The notes beneath the pieces were generated by a model. That model did not search any database. It was not told the origin of the DNA and worked only from the letters and a program-made list of their open reading frames with translations. The translations under genes and the position numbers were made by a program. A stretch of 64,000 nucleotides of DNA from Hemileia vastatrix (taxonomy: Eukaryota; Basidiomycota; Pucciniomycetes; Pucciniales; Zaghouaniaceae): the NCBI GenBank assembly GCA_030280995.1, contig JASXTE010000017.1, forward strand, positions 26,833,998-26,897,997, written 5' to 3'. Numbering within the stretch: position 1 is the first letter of the stretch; every line of letters starts with the position of its first letter. This document shows, piece after piece, positions 12,707-23,082 of the stretch.

Positions 12707-13761
12707 TGTGGTCTTCTAACATTGGCTGAGGCCTTTTTTGGTCTGTTTGGCTTGGTTTGTGTATTTATTTATTGACATTGGTTGAATAACTATGTGTAAC
12801 TTTGGTTTCACTAAGTGGATTTTGGGAGTATGCGTATGTGGGTACTACCATTGTAAAGCCCCTGTTTTTCTCTATATTTGATGTCTTGATGATATTTTTC
12901 ACATTCCAAGCTTTAAGGGGTCATTTCCTCATTTTTCATTTCTAAAAGATAGCTGTTTAATTTTGTTTTTTGTGTTTTATGGGCTAACCTTAAGTCTTAG
13001 GGTTAATTGCTTAGTACCATTAAGTAAGGCTAATTTGGCTATATATTATATGTCACAATGTTGTCCTAGCTTAATTTTGTGTTTTAAGGGTTTTAGTAGT
13101 TGTGGTGTATTTTTCTAAGTATTTTGTGCTTTATTAGATGTTTTTGGTGGTTTTCTGGCTTCAGGGAGGTCCACCTGCCTTGATTATAGAAGGCTGGGGA
13201 GCGTTTTTAGAGGGTTTTAATTTAATATGGCTGTCAAATATGCCAAAAATGGTGCTGTGCATGAATTTTTAAATGGGTGGTCTTTGTGTACAGACTGAAT
13301 AAGACAGTTTGGGGAAACCTTAATTATCATACAAATATCTGGTAATTATATCATTTTTTCTCACTCATTTTTCACTGTTGTTTGGCCACAATAAGCTGTG
13401 TTTTTTGTAAGTTTAATTCTTCATTTAACTCAACTTTGACAACTGGTTTCTCTGGTGTAGCTTTGCAACCTGCATCAAGTATTATTTCTGTTTTCTGTGA
13501 AACAAGTGCATGGTTTTTTGGTTTTCTAGTGTGGATCTTTCTGAATGTCAGGTTCTCTTTGGTCTTTGGTTCATCTAGGCTACTTTCTTGACTTGCTAAG
13601 CAGTCAAGAAGTGTGTTGGAAGGGGTATTTTAAAAGTTTCTAATTTTCTGTAGCAAATAAATCTCACCTGGTATTTTTCAAAGGGAGAGGGGTTTTTCTC
13701 TCCAGTTTTACTCCAACTCCCTTGGTCAAGGCCTATAGCTAGTACCATAGGATTGTGTACA
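12707..13761 (+). repeat. 5' LTR of element D
   Basis: Starts TGTGGTCTTCTAACATTGGC and ends GGATTGTGTACA. It aligns throughout with the LTR of E but lacks the GC-rich central segment, which here has decayed to CpG-free sequence (about 13160-13210). The following PBS (13766-13782) is altered to TGGTGCTCAATGTTGGG. Confidence 0.9.
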
Positions 13762-13868
13762 TTTCTGGTGCTCAATGTTGGGTGAGGATTTGTTAGCTTT
13801 TTGAACTTTCTGTTACTTTTGAACTCTCTTCTGTACTTGTAGATTATTTTTCTGGAATCTATTGGACC

Positions 13869-16271
13869 ATGGCTTCTTGACCCTCTTTCTCTAGTGGTGG
13901 TAGTGGCACTGTTGGTGCTGCTGAGGATGGTTATCCTCCTGTTTCTGTTAGGCCTTCTGTCAGGATCAAGTCCTGGAAGGGGCCTATGTCTATGGGAGAG
14001 GATGTGAAATTGTTTATGGAGCTGTTTGAGGCTGCCGGGAATGTGAATGGTTCTTCTTACTTATACATGGTGAAACAAGTCATCTTCTAAATTGGTGACA
14101 GGTCTCTGGTGGAGGAGTTTGCCGCTATGGAGGGTTATAGGAGAAAGGATTGGAAAAAGTTGTGTCTTCAGATGACAGAAAGGTGGAGATCCATGTACTC
14201 TATGGTGGATCTCAATATGATTGCAAGTGAATGGCAATCTTATGGAGGGGTGGAAAACCTCCATACTTATAAGAAGTTTCTGGATCTGTTGGAGCCAGTG
14301 GTGGATTATTTGGTGCATATGCAGGAGTTGGAGAGTACTGACTCTGAAAGGGATGATTTCTGGCCTGCTCTGGCCAGGAAAGTCAGAATTTATGTGCTGA
14401 AGGAGTTGGCAAGAAAGGATAAAATGAAGATTCTTCCTAATGTGAATTAGAATTTGCCTGCTCTTTCTGTGGTGAAGGAGTTTGTGGAGGGTCATCTGAA
14501 ACTTTTGGAAGTGGATTGTTGCTAAGAATCTAGCACCAAGTACATTAGCAATGTCAGTGAAGCTTTCGCTGAAGATGCAGAGGAATCTATGAAGAAGGAA
14601 AGTGTGAACAAAGCAAAGGCTCCTGAGAAGCCTAAAGAGATTGATCCAGTAGTGGAGCAGTTGGCTTCTCTGAAAAAACAGCTACATATTTTTGTTCAGG
14701 AGGCTCAGAAGGCCAATAAAGCTCCTTCTCAGCCTAGAGATTTTGATAGGAGGGCTGGTAGGAGTGATCCTTGGGTCTGCTCTTATTGAAGTAGGAAGAG
14801 CCACAAGTCCAATGATTGTTGGGCACTGAATAGGCATGTGTCTGAAGGGAAGGTGGAATTTGATTGGAAAGTGTTCAAGTTCACAGATGGATCTTTGATG
14901 AAGCCTAATGATGGTCAGGCTCCAGTGGACTTGGTGAGGAGGAGACAAAATGTCAACTCAAGGAGGCCAAGGTTTGAAGAGTTTCCTAATGATGCTTCTT
15001 CTTCTGGTAAAAGTGGAGATGATGGAAAGGGAAAGGGAAAGGAGGCTAAAATAGTCTCATTTACATCTTACTTTGGTTGTTTGGAGTTGTACTCTTGTGG
15101 TGGAAAGTCAAGTGGGGAATGCTTGGCTGATGTTTATGATGTGGAAGCAGGAAAGGTGGGAAGGCCTAAGAGCAGTGATCAGGCCTAATTAAAGCCTAAG
15201 GCTTCAAAGTTGGATCCTAATCTGAGTGCAGATAGGAAGAAGTACAGAAAAGAGGAGCTGTATAAAATGCAGAAGGGTATATCTGATATGGGCCCCCCTA
15301 GTTTTGGAGCATTGGACACAAATAGTGATCTATGACTATGGATGTTGATTATGACTCTAAGGAGGATGTCCCTTTGGCTTCATTTCCAAAGCCTTCTGGA
15401 TTTAGAGAGGTACTGGTGAGGGATCATGTTTGATTCCTGTTGAAGTTAAATCTGTTGGTGGTTTTGGTCCTCATGAGTCTTCTAGGACCAAGGTAGTGAA
15501 GCAAAGAGCTCACTTTAAGGGACCAGTGGTTTCTGGCCAGGTTAATGTTGTGGAGTCTTTCCTGGAAAGGATGAATCAGGTTCAGGTTTCCCTTACTTAT
15601 GGGGAGTTGTATGCTATCAGTCCTGGGTTGGCTGATAGGTAAAAAAAGGTTGTTGACTAGGAGAAGGGTTTCTTCTGGAGAGGTAGAATACATTTGTGAT
15701 TCTGCTGAAAAATTTTGTGAAGTGTTTGAAACTCATTTTTCTGCACCTCTGGGTTATGTAACGTCACTCTGAATAGCAGGGAGGCTAGGGAATTGGTGGA
15801 TTCTGGTTCTCAGATTAGCCTGATTTCTTTGCTTGAGGCAACTCATCTGGGCTTCACCATCAAAACAGCTATTGGTGGAAATTTGAGAGGGATTGGTGGT
15901 CATTTCACTGAATTGGCTGGAACATCTAATTTTGTGAAGTTAGATGTTGGTGGAGCCTTAGGGAAGGTTCATTTTTATATTGCCAAAGGAACAGTAAAAT
16001 CTGTTTTGGGCAGGCCATTCTTTATGGATTTTCAAGAAGAATTAGCTATCGATTTGATTTTGGAATCAGTTTAGAGTTTACTGGTGAAGATGAAAGGAGG
16101 CTTCAAATGAGGTTATCATCCCCTGGAGAGGATGGTTAGGAGCCCAGGCCAGGTTTGTCTTCAATTTTCCAGTGGATGGATTGTTGTAGGTAAAGAAGAG
16201 AAGTTGGTGCTGCCTCTGGTTTTTTGGAGTGTGGCTCAGGTTCTAGTGGGAGTCTGTCTTTTTTAGATTGA
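13869..16271 (+). pseudogene. Element D gag-protease remnant
   Basis: The ATG at 13869 is followed at codon 4 by TGA. Later frames give gag (14109-14450), the zinc-knuckle region (14776-14820, with the second Cys codon lost to a stop: CSY*), the PVDLVRRR segment (14920) that E and H have lost through a 1-base deletion, the acidic linker, and a retropepsin segment (15793-16074) in which VDSGSQI is kept. The unit ends at TTA GAT TGA (16263-16271) straight after the slippery site. Confidence 0.9.
16259..16265 (+). promoter_or_regulatory. -1 frameshift heptamer (T TTT TTA), element D
   Basis: In the gag-PR frame the codons read TCT TTT TTA GAT TGA. The heptamer is in the correct phase, and pol continues in the -1 frame. 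Same place as in E and H. Confidence 0.7.
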
Positions 16272-19200
16272 TGGGGGATGATCAACCTAGTGCTACAACC
16301 TCTCCCCAAGATGAGGAAGTCCCAAGTTGTAGTAGGTCAGCTCCCTTGGAGATATACCAAGTGGATTTTTAACTTTCTCTTTTTAATGTTTCTCTTCTCT
16401 GCAAGTATTCTTCAAGTTTTTTATCAAGTATCTGTTCTCTCTCAAGATTCTCAATTATGTTTAATTCAAGTTCAAATAAGATTGGTTATATATCTTTAAG
16501 GGAAGATATGCTGAAAAGCTGTGAAGTGGTTAGATTGGGCTCTAAAATTAAGTCCTTCCAATTGTGAACCGCTAGGGTTTCTTCTATGCCTTTCAAAAAA
16601 ATTACCTTGGCCACACCTGTGAGCATTGGGGAAATGCCTGGTTATTTTTGTAGGTTAGAAGAAAGCTCAAGAAAATAAAATAAAAATTTCAATATAATTG
16701 AAGAAAATCATGAAAAAAATCTAAAGATAATTAATAAAGAATACAAAAATAATTTTTGTGAGATCATCAAGATCAAGTTTTGGGCCTCCTGCATGAGGAT
16801 GAACTGCACAATTTTAGAAGATGTGATTCAGCAGATGAATCAAGATTTGATGATTTAGAAGATGGTAGTGAGGAATAAGATTTGGAATTACAGAAAATCT
16901 TTGGAGTGGTGAGATTGGGGAATAAAAGTTAGTCCTCTCAATGGTGCACTTCTGGGGGTTCTTCTACACCTTTCAAACATATTACCTTGGCCACACATGT
17001 GAGCAATGTGGAAACCCTTGGTTTTTGTTCCAGGTCTGGTGTTGACAATTTCCTGAAGATCCCTCAAGTGGAAGGCTGAGTTTCAAAGTATAAGAAGTTA
17101 GAGCAGAAGATTAGGCCTGTCAATGAGCCTATTCCTGTAGGTTTGAATCCTCCTTTGAAGAGACCTCCTTTTTCAAGAGATCCATACTGTACTCCTCTGG
17201 TGAAGAATTATCCTGTTTTTGTGGAAACTGCTAGAGTAACTGTGGAAAAGTTTAAAGTTGTTAATTTGGTCCTGATGGGTGGTTGCCTGATGACTAAAAG
17301 AAGTTGTTGTTGCATGTTATTATGCTGAGGGAGAAAGCGGTGGTATTTTTTGAAGAGGAAAGGGGTATGTTGAAACACTCTAATGGGGAACCTTACCTGA
17401 TTCCTGTGGTTTGTAATGAAACTTGGCAAATTAACCCTACTCCAATTCCGGCTGCTATCAGGGATAATTTTTTAGAGATTGTTAGGTAAAGAGTCAGGAA
17501 TGATTAATACAAACAATCAACATCTAGTTACTCAAGTCTAGTTTTCTGTGTAAAGAAACAGAATGGGAATCTGAGGGTGGTGCCTGATCTTAGAGCCTTG
17601 AATAGAGTCACTATCAAGGATTACGGGATGCCTCCAAGTGCAGAGGACTTTGTTGAAGCTTTTTCTGGAAGGGTTAGTTATGGTTTGGGTGATATTATGG
17701 GTGGTTATGATAAAAGGGAACTTCACACAGATTCAAGGCCACTTAAAATTTTTGAGACTCCTTTGGGAAGGTTTTAGCTCACTAGGTTTCCTCAAGGAGC
17801 AACTAATATAGTAGCAGTAAATCAAGAACAAATGGCTTGGATCTTACAGGATGAGGTTCCTACTCATGATGGTATTTTTATTGATGATGGTGGAATAAAA
17901 GGACCATCCACTGATTATGGGAATGAGGTGCTGAAGGAGAGCCCAGGTATAAGAAGTTATGTTTTGGAATATGCAATTACTCTAGATAGAGTATTGTTTA
18001 GGATTGAAGAGGCTGGTTCGACCATTTCTGGGTTAAAGTTTTGTTGTTGTGTTCCTGCTCTGGAAATTTTGGCCCATGTGGTATGTAAAGAGGGAAGGAT
18101 TATGGCAAAGAAAAAATTTGATAAAATTAAGTCATGGCCATGGCCTAAAAATAATACTGAATTCAGGGGATTTTTGGGGGTTTGTGTGTACATCAGAATT
18201 TTTATTAAAGATTTTTCCTTGTTGGCTTCACCTTTAAGGAGGATGACCAGGAAAGATGCAGAGTGGGTATGGACTGAAGAGTTTAAAGAGACTTTTCAAA
18301 AGTTTAAGAAGGTGGTAGGTGAAGATATCATTCTTCAAAAGTTGGATTATGGTGTGGGACCTGTAAAAATTTATCTGACAGTGGACTAAAGTTATATTGC
18401 TGCTGGTGCTGTTTTGACTCAGGAATATAAAACTGGGAGTGTCAGGCCATTAAGGTATGAGTCCGTGGTATTTAATGAGGTTGAAACTAGATATTCTAAA
18501 CCTAAGTTGGAATTGTGTGGGGTAGCAAAAATCTTGAAGGATTTGAAAACTGTTTTGTGGGGGTAGAATTTGGAGCTTCAGGTGGATGCTAAATCTCTGG
18601 TTCAAATGATCAATACACCTAGTCTTCCAAATGCTCCAATGACTAGGTGGGTTGCATTTATTTGGAATTTTTCTTTTGAACTGGTACACAAACCTGGAAA
18701 CAATTTTACAATGCCTGATAGATTATCAAGGTGACCACTTACAGATGAATATATGGACTCAGAACAATTCTATGAAGATTTCCCAGTGGTTAGAGCCAGC
18801 ACAAAGGGTGCTGACGATTTTTCTCTCCCCCCCTGAGACTAAACTGATGGATTGTTCTCTCCTCCCCCAAGAGGTTAAACTGGATAGATCTGATCTTTAT
18901 TCTGTTGATCAGAATGTCTTTGTTTATGAAGATGGGGCTTTTGTTTGGGATGGCTCAAATTTAAAAAATGGTGTTCTTGTTAGTGAACTGGATTTTCTTA
19001 AGATTCAGTGGAAGAAAAAGGATGTACAAAATTTAGGGATTGGTGTCCTGGTTGGGCTGGTCAAGTGGCTCATGTTTAAGCTGGCAATTTTAATTACAGG
19101 GTTAGTCCCTTGGATGTTGTTTTGTTGGATTTTGAAGATGAGACTTAAGGTCATTCTGGGTTTTATTTTACTATGGTTGAATATCTGTTAACCTTGGAGA

Positions 19201-19511
19201 GGCCAGATAGTTGTGATGATGATGCTTGGGTGGCAATCAAGAAAAAGAGTCCTGGCTTTTATGTTTCAAGAAGGAGGTTTATGAGGAAGAGACATCAACA
19301 TCCTTAAGTGGTGGTGACTCAGAAGAAGGGTCAAGGAGTTGTGATGAAGTCTTTGCATGAAGACTTTTGTCATAGAGGCTTTGGGGAGACTTATAGAAGA
19401 CTGGCAGACAGATTTTGGTGGCCAGGTATGAAGTTAGCTTTTCAGGGTTGGGTTCAATCTTGTGAAGAATGTCAAAGAACAAGTCACTTGAAACCTAAAG
19501 AGGTTGGCCGT
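16266..19511 (+). pseudogene. Element D pol remnant (linker, RT, RNase H, start of integrase)
   Basis: The pol order can be followed through broken frames: linker with both copies of the GSKSKSSQL-type repeat (about 16540 and 16910), RT (17140-18100, with LRALNRVTIKD and FIDDGGIKGPS), RNase H (18340-18720), the linker with CTCCCCCAAGAGG (18862), and the integrase HHCC region (19340-19480, HRGFGETYRR and CEEC). At least six frameshifts or stops. The integrase core is missing because the copy ends at 19511. Confidence 0.9.
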
Positions 19512-19537
19512 TGTGGTACGCACATTGCAGTTAAAGT
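19512..19537 (+). mobile_element. 26-bp stub X, possible start of a third LTR family
   Basis: At 19512 element D changes abruptly to TGTGGTACGCACATTGCAG, which begins with the TGTGG of LTRs in this window but matches neither family. Element E starts 26 bp later. The simplest reading is an LTR element inserted in D (left flank CCGT) and itself hit by E. The evidence is short. Confidence 0.4.
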
Positions 19538-20611
19538 TGTGGTCTTCCAACATTGGCAGGGGCCTTTGTTGTGTGATTTGGCGCTGTTTGTGCATGTCTT
19601 AATTGACATCTGTTAAAGAATTGGGTATTTTTCTGGTTTTATTCCGTGGATATTGGGTCTGCGGGTATGTGGGTACTATAATTGGATAGCCCTGGTTTTT
19701 CTCTATATTTTATGTCTTGAAGACATTTTTCATAATCTAAGTTTTAAGGGGTCATTTCCTCATTTTTCATTTATAAAAGATTGCTGTTTATTTTGTTTTT
19801 CGTGTTTTACGGGTTAAGTGCTTAGCACCATTGGATAGAGCTAATTTTTCTCTATATTTCATGTCTCAATCTTGTTATAGTGAAATTCCGTGTTTTAAAG
19901 GTTTTAGTAGTTGTAGCTAATTTTTCTAAGTAGATTAGTTGTTTTTATTGGTTTTCTGGCTTCAGGGAGGCTGGGCCGCTTCAGGCGGCATCTCCGATGT
20001 CGGGCGGCCCGCCCGCCTCTGTTTTAGGAGGTTGGGGAGCGCTTCAGGAGGGTTTTTTATTTAATTTGGCGGGTAAAGGCGCCAGATTGGTGGGTGCGCA
20101 TGGGCTCTTAGTTAGTAGTCTGTGTGTACATAGTGAATAAGACAGTTTGGGGCAACCTTAATCATCATACAACCATCCATAGGTGATATCATTGTTCCTC
20201 ACTCAGTTTTCACTGTTTTCTGGCCACAATTGGCTGTGTTTGTTGCAAGTAAGTTCTTCATTTAACTTAACTTTGGCAACTGTTTTCTCTGTTATAGTCT
20301 TGCAAGCTATAGCAAGTATTATTGCTGTCTCTGGTGTGGATTTGCAGCCTACATCAAGTATCTTTGCTGTCTCTGGTGTGGACTTTGTTCTACATTTCAG
20401 TTCTTTGGTCTGGTAGTCTATCTGGGGACTACTTTCTTGGCTCATCAAGCAGTCAAGTGTGTTGAAAAGGAGCTTTAGCAAAACAGGAACCAACTTACTT
20501 TAGCAAGTAAATCTCACTCTATTTTTCTAAAGGGACAGGGGATTTTCTCTCTGGTTTTTTTTTCAACTCCCTTGGTCAAGGCCTATAGCTAGTACTATAG
20601 GATTATCTACA
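19538..20611 (+). repeat. 5' LTR of element E
   Basis: TGTGGTCTTCCAACATTGG to GGATTATCTACA, 1074 bp. The middle (about 19975-20020) is a GC- and CpG-rich island in otherwise AT-rich DNA. The matching positions in the other copies are where H, F and G inserted. Confidence 0.95.
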
Positions 20612-20615
20612 TTTC

Positions 20616-20632
20616 TGGCGCCCAACGTGGGG
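20616..20632 (+). other. Primer binding site, element E
   Basis: TGGCGCCCAACGTGGGG, starting four bases after the LTR end and complementary to a tRNA 3' end with CCA. The tRNA is not identified. H has the same site; F and G differ by one base (AAT for AAC). Confidence 0.85.
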
Positions 20633-20702
20633 TAGAACTTGCTAGTTCTTTGGAATCTCTGTTTTCTTTGGTTGGCTCTTTTTGGTGTTTTGGACTGGAG
20701 GA

Positions 20703-23082
20703 ATGGCTTCTGGTTCCTCTATTCCTGTGGTGACTGTCAGTGGGGGTGATGGTCCTCCTTCTGTGATGGTTAGGGAGTGTGTGAGGATTAAAACTTGGGA
20801 TGGTACCAAGTTTAATGGGGAGGATGTCAAGTGGTTTCTAGAGAAGTATGAAACTGCTGCTGGAGTGGATGGTGCTTCCTACCTGGACATGGTGAAGCAG
20901 ATTATCTTCTTCATTGGTGATAGGTCAGTGGAGAAGGAGATTGTGGCCATGTCTGGCTACAAGAAGAGGGATTGGAAATTGCTGTGTAGGGAAATTGTGG
21001 ATAGATGGGGGGTCAGGTTCACTATGGTGGATCTGAACAAGGTTGTCAGTGAATGGCAATCTTATGGTGGTGTTGGTAACTTACATAGTTACAGGAAGTT
21101 TCTGCTACAGTTTGATCCTGTGGTGGAATATTTGGTGGAAGTAGAGGAGCTGGCACATGAAAATGCTGCCAAGGATGTTTTTTGGTCTGCCCTGGCTAGA
21201 GATGTGAGGATGGATGTGTTGAAAGAGTTGTCAAGAAAGGAATTGATGAAGACTCTTTCTAATGGGGATCAGAAGTTGCCTGCCTTGGATAAGGTGAAGG
21301 AGGCTGTTGAGGCCCATTTGAAGTTATTGGCTGTGGACACCTATCAGGAGGGGTGTGCCAAGTATGTCAGCAAAGTCAGTGAGGCTTTGGCTGAAGAGGA
21401 AGTTAGGGAGAAGAAGGAGGAGAAGAATTTGGTGCAGGTTCCCAAACAGGAGAGGGACCCAATGGTGGAGCAGTTGGCTGATCTCACAAAGCAGCTGCAC
21501 ATTTTTGTTCAGGAGGCCAAGAAGGTTAATAAGGCACCTTCTCAGACTAGAGATTTTGAAAGGAGGGCTGGTAGGAGTGATCCTTGGGTTTGCTCTTATT
21601 GCAGTAGGAGGGGGCACAGTTCCAATGATTGTTGGGCACTGAACAGAGATGTGTCCAAAGGAAAAGTGGAGTTTGATGGCAGGGTTTTTAAGTTCCCTGA
21701 CGGTTCTTTTGTGAAGCCCAGTGAGGGGCAGGCTCCTGGGATTTGGTCAGGAGAAGGGGTGGTCTCAATCAAAGGAGGCCAAGGTTTGAGGAGATTCCTG
21801 ATCAGGGGAAGTCTTCTGTTAAGGTAGATGAGGACGTCAAGGGAAAGGGGAAGGAGGTCAATAAGGTCTCTTTTTCTACTTCCTTTGGTGGTTTTGAGTT
21901 GTATTCTTGTGGTGGACAGTCAAGTGGTGAATGCTTTGCTGGTGTTTATGATGTGGAAGCAAGAAAGGTGGGAAGGCCTAAGAGCAGTTCTCAGGCCTAA
22001 CCAAAGCCAAATGCTTCAAAGGGGGATCCTAAGCTGAGTGCAGCTAGGAAGAGGTACAGCAAAGAGGAGCTGTACAAGATGCAGAAGGGTATGGGTGATA
22101 TGGGCCCCCTAGTTTTGGTGCATTGGATCTGAATGGTGATCCAATGCCAATGGAGGTGGATTCTGACTCTGAGGAGGATGTCCCTTTGGCTTCATTGCTA
22201 AAGCCTGTTGGAGTCAGAGGTTCTGGTGAGGGATCTGGTTTGGTTCCTGTTAATGGTAAATCTGTTGGTGGTGCTGGTCCTCAAAAATCTTCTAGGACCA
22301 AGGTGGTGAAGCAAAGAGCTCACTTTGAGAGGCCAGTAGTGTCTGGTCAAGTTAATGTTATGGACTCTGTCCTGGAAAGGATGAATCAGGGTCAGGTTTC
22401 CCTATCTTATGGGGAATTGTATGCTATCAGTCCAGGGTTGGCTGATAGACAGAAAAAGTTTTTGACCAGGAGAAGAGTTTCTTCTGGTGAGATAGAATAC
22501 ATTTGTGATTCTTCTGAAAAGTTTGGTGAGGGGTTGGAAAGTCATTTTTCTGCTCCTCTGGAATATGTCAATGTCACTCTGAATGGCAGGGAGGCAAGGG
22601 CATTGGTGGATTCAGGTTCTCAGATAAACCTGATTTCTTTGTTTGAGGCAACTCATATGGGCCTCCCCATCAAAACTGGTATTGGTGGGAATTTGAAAGG
22701 GATCGGTGGCCATGTCACTGAATTGGTTTGAACTTCAGAGTTTGTGAAGTTAGATGTTGGAGGAGGCTCAGGAAAGGTTCATTTTTACATTGCTAAAGGA
22801 AATGTAAAAGCAGTTTTAGGTGGGCTATTCTTGATGGATTTTCAGGCAAGAATTGGTTATCAATTTGATTTGGGAATCAGTTTGGAGTTGACTGGTGAAG
22901 ACGAAAGGAGGCTTCACATGAGGTTATCATCCCCTGGAGAGGATGGTTGGGAGACCAGGCCTGGTTTATCTTCAATGTGCCAGTGCATGGACTGCTGCAG
23001 GAGAAGGAAGAAAGTGGGTGCTGCCTCTGGTTTTTTGGAGTGCGGCTCAGGCTCTATTGAGAGTCTGTCTTTTTTAGAGTAA
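20703..23082 (+). pseudogene. Element E gag-protease, frameshifted
   Basis: Gag starts at the ATG at 20703 (MASGSSIPVV), the first after the PBS. It has the capsid-like region (DGTKFNGEDVKWFL..., to about residue 200), then a CCHC zinc knuckle CSYCSRRGHSSNDC (near 21589), C-X2-C-X4-H-X4-C. A missing base near 21740 (GCTCCTGGGATTTGG) shifts the frame; D is intact there. Further breaks are TAA (22000), loss of one C in the GGGCCCC run (22100) and TGA (22730). The retropepsin part has ALVDSGSQINLI (22600) and VLGG.FLMDF (22820). The protein part ends at FLE-TAA after a Cys-rich CQCMDCC patch. Confidence 0.9.
23070..23076 (+). promoter_or_regulatory. -1 frameshift heptamer (T TTT TTA), element E
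   Basis: Codons TCT TTT TTA GAG TAA. The heptamer is in phase for tandem -1 slippage and sits one codon before the stop. In the -1 frame translation continues into pol (FFRVIRADYPS..., equal to FFGVAGADRSN of F). It is identical to the retroviral U UUU UUA type. Confidence 0.75.

Larger units (their letters stand above)
12707..19511 (+). mobile_element. Element D: decayed E/H-family retrotransposon, cut inside integrase
   Basis: 5' LTR, altered PBS, gag-PR and pol follow in the same order as E. Similarity to E ends at GAGGTTGGCCGT (19500-19511), just after the integrase zinc-finger segment; the rest should lie beyond the nested insertions to the right of the window. Many stops and frame breaks and very low CpG make it one of the older layers. 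Confidence 0.9.
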
